A stretch of DNA of 64,000 nucleotides from a virus: the IMG/VR virus record IMGVR_UViG_3300036892_000014, positions 1 through 64,000 of that record; one strand, 5' to 3'. The notes beneath the pieces are model-generated. The model saw only the letters and a list, made by a program, of their open reading frames with translations, was not told where the DNA came from and did not search any database. A program made the position numbers and the translations under genes. The stretch's first letter is position 1. Every line of letters starts with the position of its first letter. Below are positions 53,340 to 62,169 of this stretch, piece after piece.

Positions 53340-54638
53340 ATGACAAAGAATTCAAAACAACCACCCGATAACTATGGATTGGACCCGAAGAGATGGGAAC
53401 CCGTAGAGACGAAGGTCATTCAGCCGTTTGCTTCACAGACGACTGCGCAAATTCCCCCTCCTGCGAATGACGTTCGTCCAGACAATCTAAGAAGCAGCTT
53501 GCCATTGGCGCTAGGACTACAGTCTGATTTGGTTGCCACTCAGGCTGCTGGAGGGCCGGTAACCCGCTTGATGCCGCCCAGACCGTCCGGTGTTTCGCCG
53601 GTGAACGCTGCGACAGCTAGCACCAGCAAGCCGTTAACGCAGGCCGCGGTTGCGGGTGTCGTGGATACAATTCTACCGGGCTCTGTTTCTAAGGTCGGTG
53701 ACCCAAATTTTTATTTCGTTCGTACGAGTCTAGGAAACGGAACGAGCAAGGGCGTTGCGGACAGCCAAGCTAACAACCGTTATGCAAGGACGGCAACGCA
53801 TTCTAGTAACTTACCCTTGACCAATCCGCTCACCAGCACAGACGCTGGAACGAGTGCTACGGTTACGATTGCGCCCTACCTCTTACAGACGCCGGACACT
53901 TCTCTGAATTTTGACGGAGGCCAGGTTAGTTACTTAGGCGGAACGATTGTAGGACTTTCTTATGGTACGCTTTATTATATCTGGCAGACGCAATTACCTG
54001 AACTACCTGTGTTCTCTGGCGGCGCAACGAACTACTTCTCGTCTCTAGCCAAGGCGGCGACACTAGCCCCGGGCACGACCGAGAATTCGTCTACCAATCT
54101 TTTTGTTGGCTCGATCACAACTGCGACAATGGGCGGCGGCCCTACTGTCGGGAATGGGGATGGCGGTTCAGCGTCCAACCAGACAGGGTTGACTGCAAAC
54201 TTCGGGCCGACAACTCAGATTAATCCGTATTACACCCCTAATTATAACGCCTATGTTGGTGTAACAAATTCGGGCGGACAGACAACTATATCGAGTGCTA
54301 GCCTTCACCCGCAATCAGCCTGTGTTTGGAATGGCTTTGTTAACCCAGTGGTCGCAGTCCCATCGTCCATAACATTGAATGTAACCAGTGTGTTTACGCT
54401 TACGGGAGCCACAGGCAATGCGCAATTAGAATATTCAACTAACGCGGGAACCAGCTTCAACGTCATATACAGTGCTACAGCCAACAGAGCGACGACGACA
54501 GATCGAGTGTCTATTCCCCCAAGTACTCCGTTTGGAAATATTTACATATTGGCCCAGGCCGCGGCAACCGGGGCACTTGGGCCGGGGGATTCAGTGTTTC
54601 AACAATTAACTGCTATAAGTCTGACGGTTGTATATTAA
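53340..54638 (+). CDS. tail-fibre-associated structural protein, 432 aa
   Basis: Pro/Gln-rich N-terminus (KNSKQPPDNYGLDPKRWEPV), Ala/Thr-rich middle and a beta-rich C-terminal half with QSACVWNGFVNPVVAVPSSI. Adjacent to the tail hub and spike genes. No family recognised. Confidence 0.55.
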   Translation: MTKNSKQPPDNYGLDPKRWEPVETKVIQPFASQTTAQIPPPANDVRPDNLRSSLPLALGLQSDLVATQAAGGPVTRLMPPRPSGVSPVNAATASTSKPLTQAAVAGVVDTILPGSVSKVGDPNFYFVRTSLGNGTSKGVADSQANNRYARTATHSSNLPLTNPLTSTDAGTSATVTIAPYLLQTPDTSLNFDGGQVSYLGGTIVGLSYGTLYYIWQTQLPELPVFSGGATNYFSSLAKAATLAPGTTENSSTNLFVGSITTATMGGGPTVGNGDGGSASNQTGLTANFGPTTQINPYYTPNYNAYVGVTNSGGQTTISSASLHPQSACVWNGFVNPVVAVPSSITLNVTSVFTLTGATGNAQLEYSTNAGTSFNVIYSATANRATTTDRVSIPPSTPFGNIYILAQAAATGALGPGDSVFQQLTAISLTVVY

Positions 54639-54646
54639 GAGGAAGC

Positions 54647-54925
54647 ATGCGTTCGAAAACAATCACAGTAAATAATAACGCGATCTCGGTAGCGCATGAG
54701 GTTACTACCAGAGACGATCATCAGACAGTGATAAAATTGTCTGCTCGCCATGCTGCGAGCAAGACTACAGTCGAGCATAGGTTCACAATTGGTAGCGTTG
54801 AGGGATTGCCAGCGGGATATGGGGCGGAACAATTGCAGAAGGATTTCGATGCTGCCAGACAGAAACTCGCAGAGCTTTGTGAGTCGAGGGCACGTGGAAA
54901 GAAACTAGCCAAGGAGTTAGTCTAA
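54647..54925 (+). CDS. hypothetical protein, 92 aa
   Basis: Beta-hairpin-rich N-terminus (SKTITVNNNAISVAHEVTTR), then a long basic helix. AGGA upstream, overlapping the next gene by ATG. Unrecognised. Confidence 0.55.
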   Translation: MRSKTITVNNNAISVAHEVTTRDDHQTVIKLSARHAASKTTVEHRFTIGSVEGLPAGYGAEQLQKDFDAARQKLAELCESRARGKKLAKELV

Positions 54926-55476
54926 TGCCTCAAGATATCGACGGGGTACCACATGTAATCATGCCTGTTCTTCACCCATCAGGTGACGTTGACAGAATCG
55001 CCGTGCCTGCGGACACGCCGCTAGCCGACGTGCATAGCGCTTTAAGCGACTACTATCACCAAGCACAACCAGACGCTCAAGGGAGTGTTGAGAATAATCC
55101 CGTCTTTAAGAATGCCGCGGCTCAAGCCGTGGCTGCGATGCACGCCAGTGAAATGCGAGGACGTGGTGGTCACGAAGCAGGCTTCTCGATGAGCCGCACA
55201 GGTCAGGCGAGCAAGGTTGATATACAGCCCGACGAGGAAGCATCCGGCAAGGGTCATATGACGCAGACCTTTCCCGCGAATACGATAGGAAGCTTACATA
55301 CGCATGATTCTGGTCACAAGGATATTCCGAGCCAAGGCGATGTGAACGCAGCGAAGCAGGCCAAGACAACCATTTATGTGGCGTCAAGAACCGGACTCCA
55401 CGCAGTTGACCCAGGCGGAAATGTTACACAAGTTTTTAAGAGTCCGACCTGGGCGACAGACAAAATTTCGAAGTGA
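54925..55476 (+). CDS. JAMM-motif (JAB-like) putative metallopeptidase, 183 aa
   Basis: IGSLHTHDSGHKDIPSQGDV (about residues 121-140) gives H-x-H-x8-S-x2-D, the zinc signature of JAB/MPN peptidases, followed by TTIYVASRTGLHAVDPGG as in secreted or phage-tail JAB-like domains. The upstream Glu usual for JAMM enzymes is not obvious. In tail modules such domains may process tail proteins or cell-wall peptides. Confidence 0.6.
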   Translation: MPQDIDGVPHVIMPVLHPSGDVDRIAVPADTPLADVHSALSDYYHQAQPDAQGSVENNPVFKNAAAQAVAAMHASEMRGRGGHEAGFSMSRTGQASKVDIQPDEEASGKGHMTQTFPANTIGSLHTHDSGHKDIPSQGDVNAAKQAKTTIYVASRTGLHAVDPGGNVTQVFKSPTWATDKISK

Positions 55477-55485
55477 GGAAATAAT

Positions 55486-57873
55486 ATGCCAGCAGTGCCA
55501 GCATTCGTATTGACAGGTACATTCAGTTCGTTGACTTCGACGGATACAGGTTATGTGACAATTGAACTTCAGAACTTTCGTCCGTTCATTCCGCGCTCAG
55601 GCGGTTACGTAATCGAGCCCACGAATGTATCTACCGCGCCTCCTGCGGCGACTTTCTCGGTAACGGTATACGGCAATGATGTTATAACTCCTGGGAATAC
55701 ATTTTACTTGATAACTGTGTTCGACGCGAACGGGCGACCAGTATCTTCGGGTAAGTATTTCTTGGCAGGAACGAGCGGCGATCTTTCAACTTTGCTTCCT
55801 GCTGGGGTAACTCCTGCGCCGACTCCGAGTCCTGCGCTCGTCGGTGCGGGCGAAGTTCTTATTGGGCCTGTTACGGGCACTGGTGCGCCCACTTTCCGAA
55901 ATTTACAGATCACTGATCTTCCTACGACTGGGAATTACGATTTCAACGGAACCTTCACGGGAAATACTGGCTTCTCAGGTTCTCTGACATTCCCAGGAGA
56001 TGCAACCATTATAATGGGCGGAGCCAGCGATCCTTACGCTGGATTAATTTCCGCGGCTATCACGGCTCTGCCTTCGAGTGGGGGTGTTATCGACGCCCGC
56101 TCTAGCAACGTGGCCAGCATCCCGCAAGGCTCTGTCGATCCTGGCTCAAAGTCGGTCACGATCTTGCTCGGCCCATGGACATACACCTTCACGCAAGTCA
56201 AGGTTCGCTCTGGTCTTAGAATTTATGGTTCAGACGAACAAAGAACGCTCGTGCAGGCTTCTTTGACGGCCAGCGGTTCCTTGTTTACAGGCCCTGCGCC
56301 AACGGAAGTCGCAGCCTTCTCCGTAGCCTTTCAAGACTTTTCTGTTATCGGTCCTGGCGGGAATACACAGACGCCTGCTACGCCTAACTATCTAGACGCA
56401 TTTCATTTTGATGCATCCAACGTTCTCTCTGCAAACTATCCGAATGCTAATCTACTCAACTGCGTCTGGAACCGAATATCCGTCAACGGATTCGGTGGAA
56501 GTGCTTGGAAGTTTCTTGGCGCTCAAACCGCAGGGAACGCTGGGGCACACCAGTTTCTTTCATTCTACGACTGCGCAGGTATTGCAAACATTGGTCCTGG
56601 TTCTGGCGCCATATCTGGATTCACTTTGACTTCAGTGGCTGTGACAGGAGTGACGACAACCTACAACGGCACCATCACGGGCGGGGCTGCGAATGCTTAT
56701 GCAGGATTCCAGTTCACTGTGGCAGGATTTGTGAATGCTGGAAACAACGTAACCTTTACCGTCACGTCATCGACAGCTACGACGTTGGTTACCACGACTA
56801 CGACCCAGGTCAATGAGACTCATGCGGCTACCTCAACCGGCATCGGTATGAGCCCAGTTTTGATGATCGTAGGCTCTAACTTCCAGCACTTCTGGTGGAA
56901 TTCTCAAATTAACGGATACCTTGAGAACGCGGCGACGGACAGCACTAATGGTTCTATCCCGTTGGTCTATATCGGAAACTCTGGCTCGATTGGCAGTGAG
57001 GGAAACCCATTCATCATCGGATTCAAAGGACTGACCGTCCAGGGCAGACAGAATGCCGTTCAACTGGACGGTTGCACGGACGTAACCTTCAATAAAATTC
57101 ACATGGAGCGTAACTTCGTCTGCTTCGATGTTTCTTATGCTGCTGGCGTGCCAGGGATCGTGCCATCTGGTGGAACGAACTCTTTTAACTCCGGACTCAC
57201 CGTAGACGCGTCATCCTTCGATACGGATACTGCGGTTAACTCAGGCAGCGGCGCAATCATCGCAGTAAATACCACGAAGCTGTACGGGATGACGCTACAA
57301 AACTCTGTTTACAACTCTCCGCTATTTGGGCAGACGGGGGCAGGAAGTCCAGACCACTGGCTACTGCTGAACTCTACACCAGCGGTTCCGGTGAGCTTAC
57401 TGAACAACATCGATGTAAACGCAGCATCCGATGCCTCTTTCTCATCAGCCGTGATGCTGTACCCGAATGCGCCAACGACTGCGATACGTGGGGGCACGGC
57501 GAACGGTACGAACTACACGACCACATCAACCAGTCTCACTCCAGTGGACGCAACGAATCTTAAGTATGTGATCGGAATCCCGCTGGGTTGGAAACTATTA
57601 GTACAGGTTTCAGGCTCATCCCAGTCCGATACCGCCGCAACCACGGATCAGATTGCTATCGTTGACGGCGTGACCACGGTCGCAAGCACAATCGTAAACT
57701 ACACCGCTGGTGCTGGGGGAGCATTCTCTCTAAGCGCGTTGATAACGGGGAACGAGGCTCCTCATACGATTGAACTACAGTTTGCAACCGGCAACGCTGG
57801 AGATAAGCTTGAAATTGTGAACCAGCCAACGGGTTGGGTAAACATGACCTTCTTGCTCACCCCGTCTAACTAA
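55486..57873 (+). CDS. tail spike, beta-helix type, 795 aa
   Basis: N-terminal particle-binding beta domain (residues 1-115), linker with PAPTPSPALVG, then a pectate-lyase-like beta-helix from about 190 to 660 (VIDARSSNVASIPQGSVDPG, VRSGLRIYGSDEQRTLVQAS, GLTVQGRQNAVQLDGCTDVT). It is interrupted at 385-450 by a full YTGTITGGA-type beta module. The C-terminal 130 residues form a beta sandwich. Probably binds or cleaves host surface polysaccharide. Last gene of the virion operon. Confidence 0.7.
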   Translation: MPAVPAFVLTGTFSSLTSTDTGYVTIELQNFRPFIPRSGGYVIEPTNVSTAPPAATFSVTVYGNDVITPGNTFYLITVFDANGRPVSSGKYFLAGTSGDLSTLLPAGVTPAPTPSPALVGAGEVLIGPVTGTGAPTFRNLQITDLPTTGNYDFNGTFTGNTGFSGSLTFPGDATIIMGGASDPYAGLISAAITALPSSGGVIDARSSNVASIPQGSVDPGSKSVTILLGPWTYTFTQVKVRSGLRIYGSDEQRTLVQASLTASGSLFTGPAPTEVAAFSVAFQDFSVIGPGGNTQTPATPNYLDAFHFDASNVLSANYPNANLLNCVWNRISVNGFGGSAWKFLGAQTAGNAGAHQFLSFYDCAGIANIGPGSGAISGFTLTSVAVTGVTTTYNGTITGGAANAYAGFQFTVAGFVNAGNNVTFTVTSSTATTLVTTTTTQVNETHAATSTGIGMSPVLMIVGSNFQHFWWNSQINGYLENAATDSTNGSIPLVYIGNSGSIGSEGNPFIIGFKGLTVQGRQNAVQLDGCTDVTFNKIHMERNFVCFDVSYAAGVPGIVPSGGTNSFNSGLTVDASSFDTDTAVNSGSGAIIAVNTTKLYGMTLQNSVYNSPLFGQTGAGSPDHWLLLNSTPAVPVSLLNNIDVNAASDASFSSAVMLYPNAPTTAIRGGTANGTNYTTTSTSLTPVDATNLKYVIGIPLGWKLLVQVSGSSQSDTAATTDQIAIVDGVTTVASTIVNYTAGAGGAFSLSALITGNEAPHTIELQFATGNAGDKLEIVNQPTGWVNMTFLLTPSN

Positions 57874-58070
57874 AATTCACCAATCGCCCCGGTCGGGCGT
57901 TGGGCGGTCGAACGACTCGCGGGCAGAATCCTGCAAGCGGAACCCTTATTTGCGCGGTTCGCTACCTCTATCTCGGCGACCCGCTTAGAGGGAACTTGCT
58001 TCCAAAGGTACCACGTGCCATGATCCAGGTATTCGATGGCGTAGGGTTCTGTGAATTTTGTGATCGTCAT
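57870..58070 (-). CDS. hypothetical protein, 66 aa
   Basis: Start at 58070 (MTITKFTEPYAIEYLDHGTW) with AGGAG seven bases upstream. KQVPSKRVAEIEVANRANKG then a basic tail. Converges on the tail spike with a 4-bp overlap; a CGCCC/GGGCG hairpin near its 3' end could terminate either transcript. Unrecognised. Confidence 0.55.
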   Translation of the reverse strand: MTITKFTEPYAIEYLDHGTWYLWKQVPSKRVAEIEVANRANKGSACRILPASRSTAQRPTGAIGEF

Positions 58071-58285
58071 GGCGTATCTCCTGAGTGTACAACCCCAGCC
58101 AGACGGTCGGTGTAGTAGTCTTCGTCCTCGACCGCCGTGACTTCGATGATATCGGAGCACGGGTACTTAGGGTGAATAGTATCCTGCTTAACCAAGGTGC
58201 GTGCGGTCTGTTCGCCGTTCTTAGCACGATCCAACTTGGATAGTAGCGTCAAAAGATTGCGTCTTGTTAGATAAACTTTTTGCAT
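58067..58285 (-). CDS. hypothetical protein, 72 aa
   Basis: MQKVYLTRRNLLTLLSKLDR start, AGGAGG upstream. Basic helical N-terminus and acidic C-terminal part (VTAVEDEDYYTDR). Coupled by ATGA to the next gene. I recall similar unnamed phage proteins. Confidence 0.6.
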   Translation of the reverse strand: MQKVYLTRRNLLTLLSKLDRAKNGEQTARTLVKQDTIHPKYPCSDIIEVTAVEDEDYYTDRLAGVVHSGDTP

Positions 58286-58330
58286 TGGTTCCTCCTGTTA
58301 TCGAGGGTCATCTGACACAGCCGCTTCTGG

Positions 58331-59326
58331 TCAGGAGAAGCCGACAGCATTCCCGCTCTCGTTCGTCTTCTGCTTCGGATGAACCTTCATCGTCTTGAGT
58401 CGCTGAATGACTTCCTCGTAAGGCTGATCCAGGCACGTCACGGCGATCACGAGTTCCTTCACGTGAGAAATGCTCAGCTTCTCTGTGTCCTTGATGGCCT
58501 TCTCGAAAGGGAATGTGGTATCCCCGTGAAGGATATGAGTCAAATACTGGCGGCGCATCCCCTCCGCGGGCATGTCGATCTTGATGACTTCATCGAATCG
58601 GCTCGGGCGGTTGACGATTCTAGCGCCAAGTTCCTCGGGGTAGTTGGTCGTCGCCAGTGAGACGATGTTCTCTGTCTGGTTCTCGCCGTCGAGCAGCGCG
58701 AGTAGTTCATGCTCGCCAGAGTTACGGATGATTTCGTCGATGTCTTCAAAGATGATGATAATGGGGCGGTCGGGCTCGATACTTCGAAACTGGCGCAAGG
58801 CCGCCTTGATGAAACCAGGCTGCTTCACAATGAACACGATCCCGCCCATCTTGACGAGCTGGTTCATTAACAGAATCAGAGTGACCGTCTTGCCGCTACC
58901 TGGAGGCCCCCAGAGCAGAATCCCGCGCTTGTAAATGACTTCACGCTTTACGTACTCTTCTCTACGAGTCCAGAACTTCTTGATGCCTTCGATGACTCGT
59001 TTAGAGTTCGAATCATGAAGATCGACTAGGTTATCCGTGACGATGTTCTTCAAGACGAAGACGATACTTCCCTCCTGATCCTGGGAGATTTCGTACACCG
59101 CGGGCGGTAGAATCGGGACCGTCATGCTCGCCGCGGAGAATGTTTCATCCGGTCGAACGATCCACTGTGCAACATCCGTGGAAAGCTTCTCTATTTTTTC
59201 AAGCTTCTCTATTTTTTCAAGCTTCTTTTTTCCTGTAACGGCCTCAAACAAATCTCCCACGCTGAATTTTCGCTTGAACTTCGGTGGTCGCCCAGGCTTA
59301 TTCAACTGTTTCTGTAGGTCATCCAT
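58331..59326 (-). CDS. AAA+ ATPase, 331 aa
   Basis: Walker A GPPGSGKT at residues 140-147, Walker B IIIIFEDIDE at 189-198, sensor region SLATTNYPEELGARI, arginine-rich NRPSRFDEV, and a C-terminal lid helix: the classical AAA (FtsH/Cdc48-like) pattern without protease domain. The N-terminal region has a lysine-rich stretch with an 18-bp in-frame tandem repeat (LEKIEK twice). Probably a remodelling ATPase; AGGGAGG precedes the ATG. Confidence 0.88.
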   Translation of the reverse strand: MDDLQKQLNKPGRPPKFKRKFSVGDLFEAVTGKKKLEKIEKLEKIEKLSTDVAQWIVRPDETFSAASMTVPILPPAVYEISQDQEGSIVFVLKNIVTDNLVDLHDSNSKRVIEGIKKFWTRREEYVKREVIYKRGILLWGPPGSGKTVTLILLMNQLVKMGGIVFIVKQPGFIKAALRQFRSIEPDRPIIIIFEDIDEIIRNSGEHELLALLDGENQTENIVSLATTNYPEELGARIVNRPSRFDEVIKIDMPAEGMRRQYLTHILHGDTTFPFEKAIKDTEKLSISHVKELVIAVTCLDQPYEEVIQRLKTMKVHPKQKTNESGNAVGFS

Positions 59327-59474
59327 GATTGCCTCCCTGTTTTGCTCTCTTTAGAATCCACAAGCACGCGTCGCAACGTCCCATCCAATACATCCTAGCC
59401 AATGCTGTCTTACTCGACTTCAAGAAGTACCTAGCTAGTCGAAGTTGTAATCTGACAGTCTGTGCAGTTTGCAT
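59319..59474 (-). CDS. possible small CxxC protein, 51 aa
   Basis: MQTAQTVRLQLRLARYFLKS then ARMYWMGRCDACLWILKRAK. Overlaps both the end of gene 59431-59703 and the start of the ATPase gene. No ribosome-binding site; a shorter start at the internal Met is possible. Weakly supported. Confidence 0.25.
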   Translation of the reverse strand: MQTAQTVRLQLRLARYFLKSSKTALARMYWMGRCDACLWILKRAKQGGNHG

Positions 59475-59703
59475 TTAGGTCCAGTAGAAAAGATAAAATT
59501 TTTGCCATCGAGACCGGGCGCAGGAAAGCTATGCTGTCTATGCTGTCTATGCTGTCTAGTTGACGAAACTGATATTCCTTGCTATATTCGTCGTACCCGA
59601 TCTCGCCGATCTTGCAGTACTCTTGCTTGTGGAGCACCGTCCCCATAGTATAAGACGTGGTGTTACTTACGTTGTAGCCTTTTTCTGTTTTGACAAAGTT
59701 CAT
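59431..59703 (-). CDS. hypothetical protein, 90 aa
   Basis: Start at 59703 (MNFVKTEKGYNVSNTTSYTM) behind AGGAG; the longer frame runs into the neighbouring gene. Contains DSIDSIDSI from a 9-bp triplication. Unrecognised. Confidence 0.55.
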   Translation of the reverse strand: MNFVKTEKGYNVSNTTSYTMGTVLHKQEYCKIGEIGYDEYSKEYQFRQLDSIDSIDSIAFLRPVSMAKILSFLLDLNANCTDCQITTSTS

Positions 59704-59711
59704 GTTTTCTC

Positions 59712-60389
59712 CTATTCCAAAACGCACGGCACGCAGAATCCGCCGTTCGCGTGATTGTACAACTCGCCACAAATGCCGCACGGTCTCATATCCGTTAAAT
59801 TGTCCCAACGCTTGCCAGGCAGTGGTTCTAGGTCGCCTTGCATCTGCTCGCTGAGACTCGGGCCGGATGGCTCGCTCGCGGTGCGTGCCAGCTCGGCCCT
59901 CGCGGCTATAGCCAGCTCACAGTCGTGTTGTGCGTGCACGCCAATCTTTCCGCAGTGCTCGCAAACATACTCAGGATCATCAACGCGCAGCGGGCCGGTG
60001 CGTGCTAGTTCGGCTTTCAGCTCATCAGAACACCCTTTCAGCAAATCCCCTATTGTGTAGTTGGGCAAAACATCATATTCCTTTGCCTCTTTATGCCACT
60101 TCGCCGCCAGCCCCTCCAGCCTCTTGTGCAGGTCAGTCATCGAACTTCCACTCCGCTTTCTCGTGCGTACGTGCGAGTAATATTCACCGGTCGTAGGACT
60201 AATCTGCATCTTATCGGCTTCTACCTCTAACCCATCCTCAAGTAGTTTTTTTACTTGTCGGAAAAGTTTTTCCTTGAAAAGGGTGCGGTCTCGATGAAAA
60301 ACAAGATATTCGTTAGTCCATCGTCCGCCCCCTCGATCTTGCTCGTGCTGGCTCATCCGGTCCCGCAACCGTTCGTTCGGTACGCTCAT
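59712..60389 (-). CDS. hypothetical protein with two zinc-binding Cys clusters, 225 aa
   Basis: GGAGGGG precedes the ATG. The middle, LHKRLEGLAAKWHKEAKEYD to CSDELKAEL (about 87-128), is a helical pair common in phage-encoded small proteins. It is followed by CEHCGKIGVHAQHDC (about 143-157) and CGICGELYNHANGGFCVPC near the end, which are zinc-finger-like. May be two proteins (internal start at 60139). Function unknown. Confidence 0.6.
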   Translation of the reverse strand: MSVPNERLRDRMSQHEQDRGGGRWTNEYLVFHRDRTLFKEKLFRQVKKLLEDGLEVEADKMQISPTTGEYYSHVRTRKRSGSSMTDLHKRLEGLAAKWHKEAKEYDVLPNYTIGDLLKGCSDELKAELARTGPLRVDDPEYVCEHCGKIGVHAQHDCELAIAARAELARTASEPSGPSLSEQMQGDLEPLPGKRWDNLTDMRPCGICGELYNHANGGFCVPCVLE

Positions 60390-60580
60390 CGGCCCCTCCG
60401 CGTGTAGTCAACTCGCTTGTGACATTTTTGATTTTCGTGTAACCAAAGTGCCCCAGCATCGACGTACGGCTTACCGCAATATCTGCACCATTGTTGGCAT
60501 TGAGTGATTTTTTCGTTATGAGTGAGTAGGTGCCACGGCTTGCGCCCTTGGTTCGGTACGTGGCTGGCGGCGATGTTCAT
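60386..60580 (-). CDS. small zinc-finger protein, 64 aa
   Basis: CRYCGKPYVDAGALWLHENQ plus a following C-H pattern resembles a C2H2-type finger. GAGGG eight to ten bases upstream. Overlaps the next gene by ATGA. First gene after the promoter at 60605. Confidence 0.6.
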   Translation of the reverse strand: MNIAASHVPNQGRKPWHLLTHNEKITQCQQWCRYCGKPYVDAGALWLHENQKCHKRVDYTRRGR

Positions 60581-60604
60581 GATGTTATATCCCTCAGTGA
60601 GAAC

Positions 60605-60633
60605 ATTGTCTCAATTTTCCGATTCCTTGTCAA
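60605..60633 (-). promoter_or_regulatory. sigma-70 promoter
   Basis: Minus strand TTGACA (60628-60633), 17-bp spacer, GACAAT (60605-60610), about 25 bp before the zinc-finger gene. It probably drives the leftward run down to the AAA+ ATPase. Confidence 0.78.
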
Positions 60634-60646
60634 GAAAAATCGACAC

Positions 60647-61000
60647 CTATTTTCCAGTTGGGCTGCCTTCCTTCTCAATGGCGAGATCATAAATTTTCAG
60701 GATGCGTGAGTGCCCACGCCAGCCTATATTGAGACCAATGATATCTCGCGTATGGTACAATTCTTTGGCCGCATCCTCCAGGGCGATGAGAGCTGACCTA
60801 CAATAAGGCGATGAGTACAAGGCCCCAAATGAGTACAAGGCCCCAAATGCACACCAACAAGTAGCCTCTGGATCATTGCACTGCTCCATTCTCATTCCAT
60901 GCAACGACCACCACGATCTCTTCGCCCATGCCATCCGACACCAATGGCGTCGTTTGGTGATCTTCGCTCGTGCTGCCTTCAAAATTTCTAGCTTTGTCAT
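60647..61000 (-). CDS. DUF6197-like protein, 117 aa
   Basis: WCAFGALYSFGALYSSPYCR, AAKELYHTRDIIGLNIGWRG and ILKIYDLAIEKE correspond to the CA-x-GAL, N-x-R and C-terminal helix pattern I associate with DUF6197, a common phage and actinobacterial family of unknown function. GALYSFGALYS results from an 18-bp tandem duplication at about 60810-60845. Confidence 0.65.
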   Translation of the reverse strand: MTKLEILKAARAKITKRRHWCRMAWAKRSWWSLHGMRMEQCNDPEATCWCAFGALYSFGALYSSPYCRSALIALEDAAKELYHTRDIIGLNIGWRGHSRILKIYDLAIEKEGSPTGK

Positions 61001-61233
61001 CCCTTGACTCCTTGAACGATTCTGCGTTTTACTTCTTTAAATGCACGGCAATGACGGCAAATGCGATTGGTAGGGAGTAGGGCGCGCTGCCAGCAGGGAT
61101 AAGAACTATCCTTGAACTCTGAACTGGTGCAAGATTCCTTAGCAAGAATCTCACCTAATTCAGCATTGCTCAATTCTTCTACTTGCCTTTGTTGCAGGTG
61201 AAAGAAAGTCGATTCATGTATGTACGTGGTCAT
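60997..61233 (-). CDS. hypothetical protein, 78 aa
   Basis: Start at 61233 (MTTYIHESTFFHLQQRQVEE), nine bases after GGAGG. RICRHCRAFKEVKRR near the end and two other cysteines could bind zinc. Overlaps the DUF6197-like gene by ATGA. Own promoter upstream. Confidence 0.6.
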   Translation of the reverse strand: MTTYIHESTFFHLQQRQVEELSNAELGEILAKESCTSSEFKDSSYPCWQRALLPTNRICRHCRAFKEVKRRIVQGVKG

Positions 61234-61262
61234 GGGTGTTACCTCCATACTTCACATTATAC

Positions 61263-61291
61263 ATTATCGGATAATTACCGGAAAATGTCAA
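61263..61291 (-). promoter_or_regulatory. sigma-70 promoter with palindromic spacer
   Basis: Minus strand TTGACA (61286-61291), 17-bp spacer containing the inverted repeat CCGGTAATTATCCG, -10 GATAAT (61263-61268), with a second TATAAT a few bases on. The palindrome is a plausible operator. Confidence 0.75.
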
Positions 61292-61379
61292 GAACAATTT
61301 AGTACAGGCCCATTTCCCCTTGCCAAAGAGCACGCCTTGTGCCATACTTCCTTTCGCGGAACAAGCTCGTGCTTCCCGC

Positions 61380-61727
61380 TCACCTCCGGCCCGGGGGATG
61401 CCATGAACGTCCTCCGGCGCCGGATACCCCTCCCATCGCAGCGTAGCAGGCTCGCAGATACTGCAGTTCCGCCCCGCTAGCTCTCTCCATACGCTTGCGC
61501 TGATAATCCAGGACCGCGTAGCATTGCGGACGCGAAGCGGGACGATACCGCAGATCGAAATTGGTAAACCGGAAACCGAAACTGCGGGCCGGTGGTTCAT
61601 TCGCAGCAGGCGGCTCCTGCGATTCCAGCGCGTCTCTCCAACCGTGGAGATAGTAAATCAATTGGCCTGCATCGAATATTAGGCGCTTCTCTGCTGCTTG
61701 CTTTGCTCGCTTAATTTCGTCGGTCAT
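61380..61727 (-). CDS. hypothetical protein, 115 aa
   Basis: Start at 61727 (MTDEIKRAKQAAEKRLIFDA), GGAGG five bases upstream. Helical N-terminus, RPASRPQCYAVLDYQRKRME in the C-terminal half, disordered end. Unrecognised. The 90 bp between its end and the promoter at 61263 hold no gene. Confidence 0.5.
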   Translation of the reverse strand: MTDEIKRAKQAAEKRLIFDAGQLIYYLHGWRDALESQEPPAANEPPARSFGFRFTNFDLRYRPASRPQCYAVLDYQRKRMERASGAELQYLRACYAAMGGVSGAGGRSWHPPGRR

Positions 61728-61917
61728 CTTTCCCTCCGTAGTCGTTCCAGTGCGGACAGCCGTCCTTCGACTTCGCGCACATTTCATAGCACTTGTAATC
61801 GTGTCCGCACTGACCGTGGCAGTCCGACTTGTGTCGAGCGTCGCGGAGGTAGATTATCCCCAAAACCCCAATAAGTCCGAGTATAAAGATCAAGATCATC
61901 TTCTCCATATTCTCCAT
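61711..61917 (-). CDS. membrane-anchored Cys-rich protein, 68 aa
   Basis: N-terminal transmembrane helix (MILIFILGLIGVLGIIYLRD), then CHGQCGHDYKCYEMCAKSKD and GCPHW: five closely spaced cysteines suited to disulfides or metal binding outside the membrane. AGGAGGG precedes the ATG. Unknown role; a surface or exclusion function is only a guess. Confidence 0.6.
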   Translation of the reverse strand: MENMEKMILIFILGLIGVLGIIYLRDARHKSDCHGQCGHDYKCYEMCAKSKDGCPHWNDYGGKDDRRN

Positions 61918-61935
61918 AAATCCCTCCTAGAAGCT

Positions 61936-62169
61936 TTAGAACTTCCACCAAGGCTTCTTGAGTCTCGATGGAGTAATCATCAAAGTGATTAACTGATACA
62001 GCCCGAGCAGGGAGTCTATCGTCATGTTGACGCGGAGAACGCCGTCCTTGATGAAGGCGAAGTCTTCAACCTTTGTCTCGGGTGCGGGCGTGATGCCGAA
62101 TTCCACGATCAATGACCCATCCTTGACGACCACGTCTACCGTGGCACCGCAGCTAAGTTGTGCCTTCAT
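61936..62169 (-). CDS. hypothetical protein, 77 aa
   Basis: Beta-rich N-terminus (MKAQLSCGATVDVVVKDGSL) and a C-terminal helix. Overlaps the upstream gene by ATGA. Unrecognised. Confidence 0.55.
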   Translation of the reverse strand: MKAQLSCGATVDVVVKDGSLIVEFGITPAPETKVEDFAFIKDGVLRVNMTIDSLLGLYQLITLMITPSRLKKPWWKF

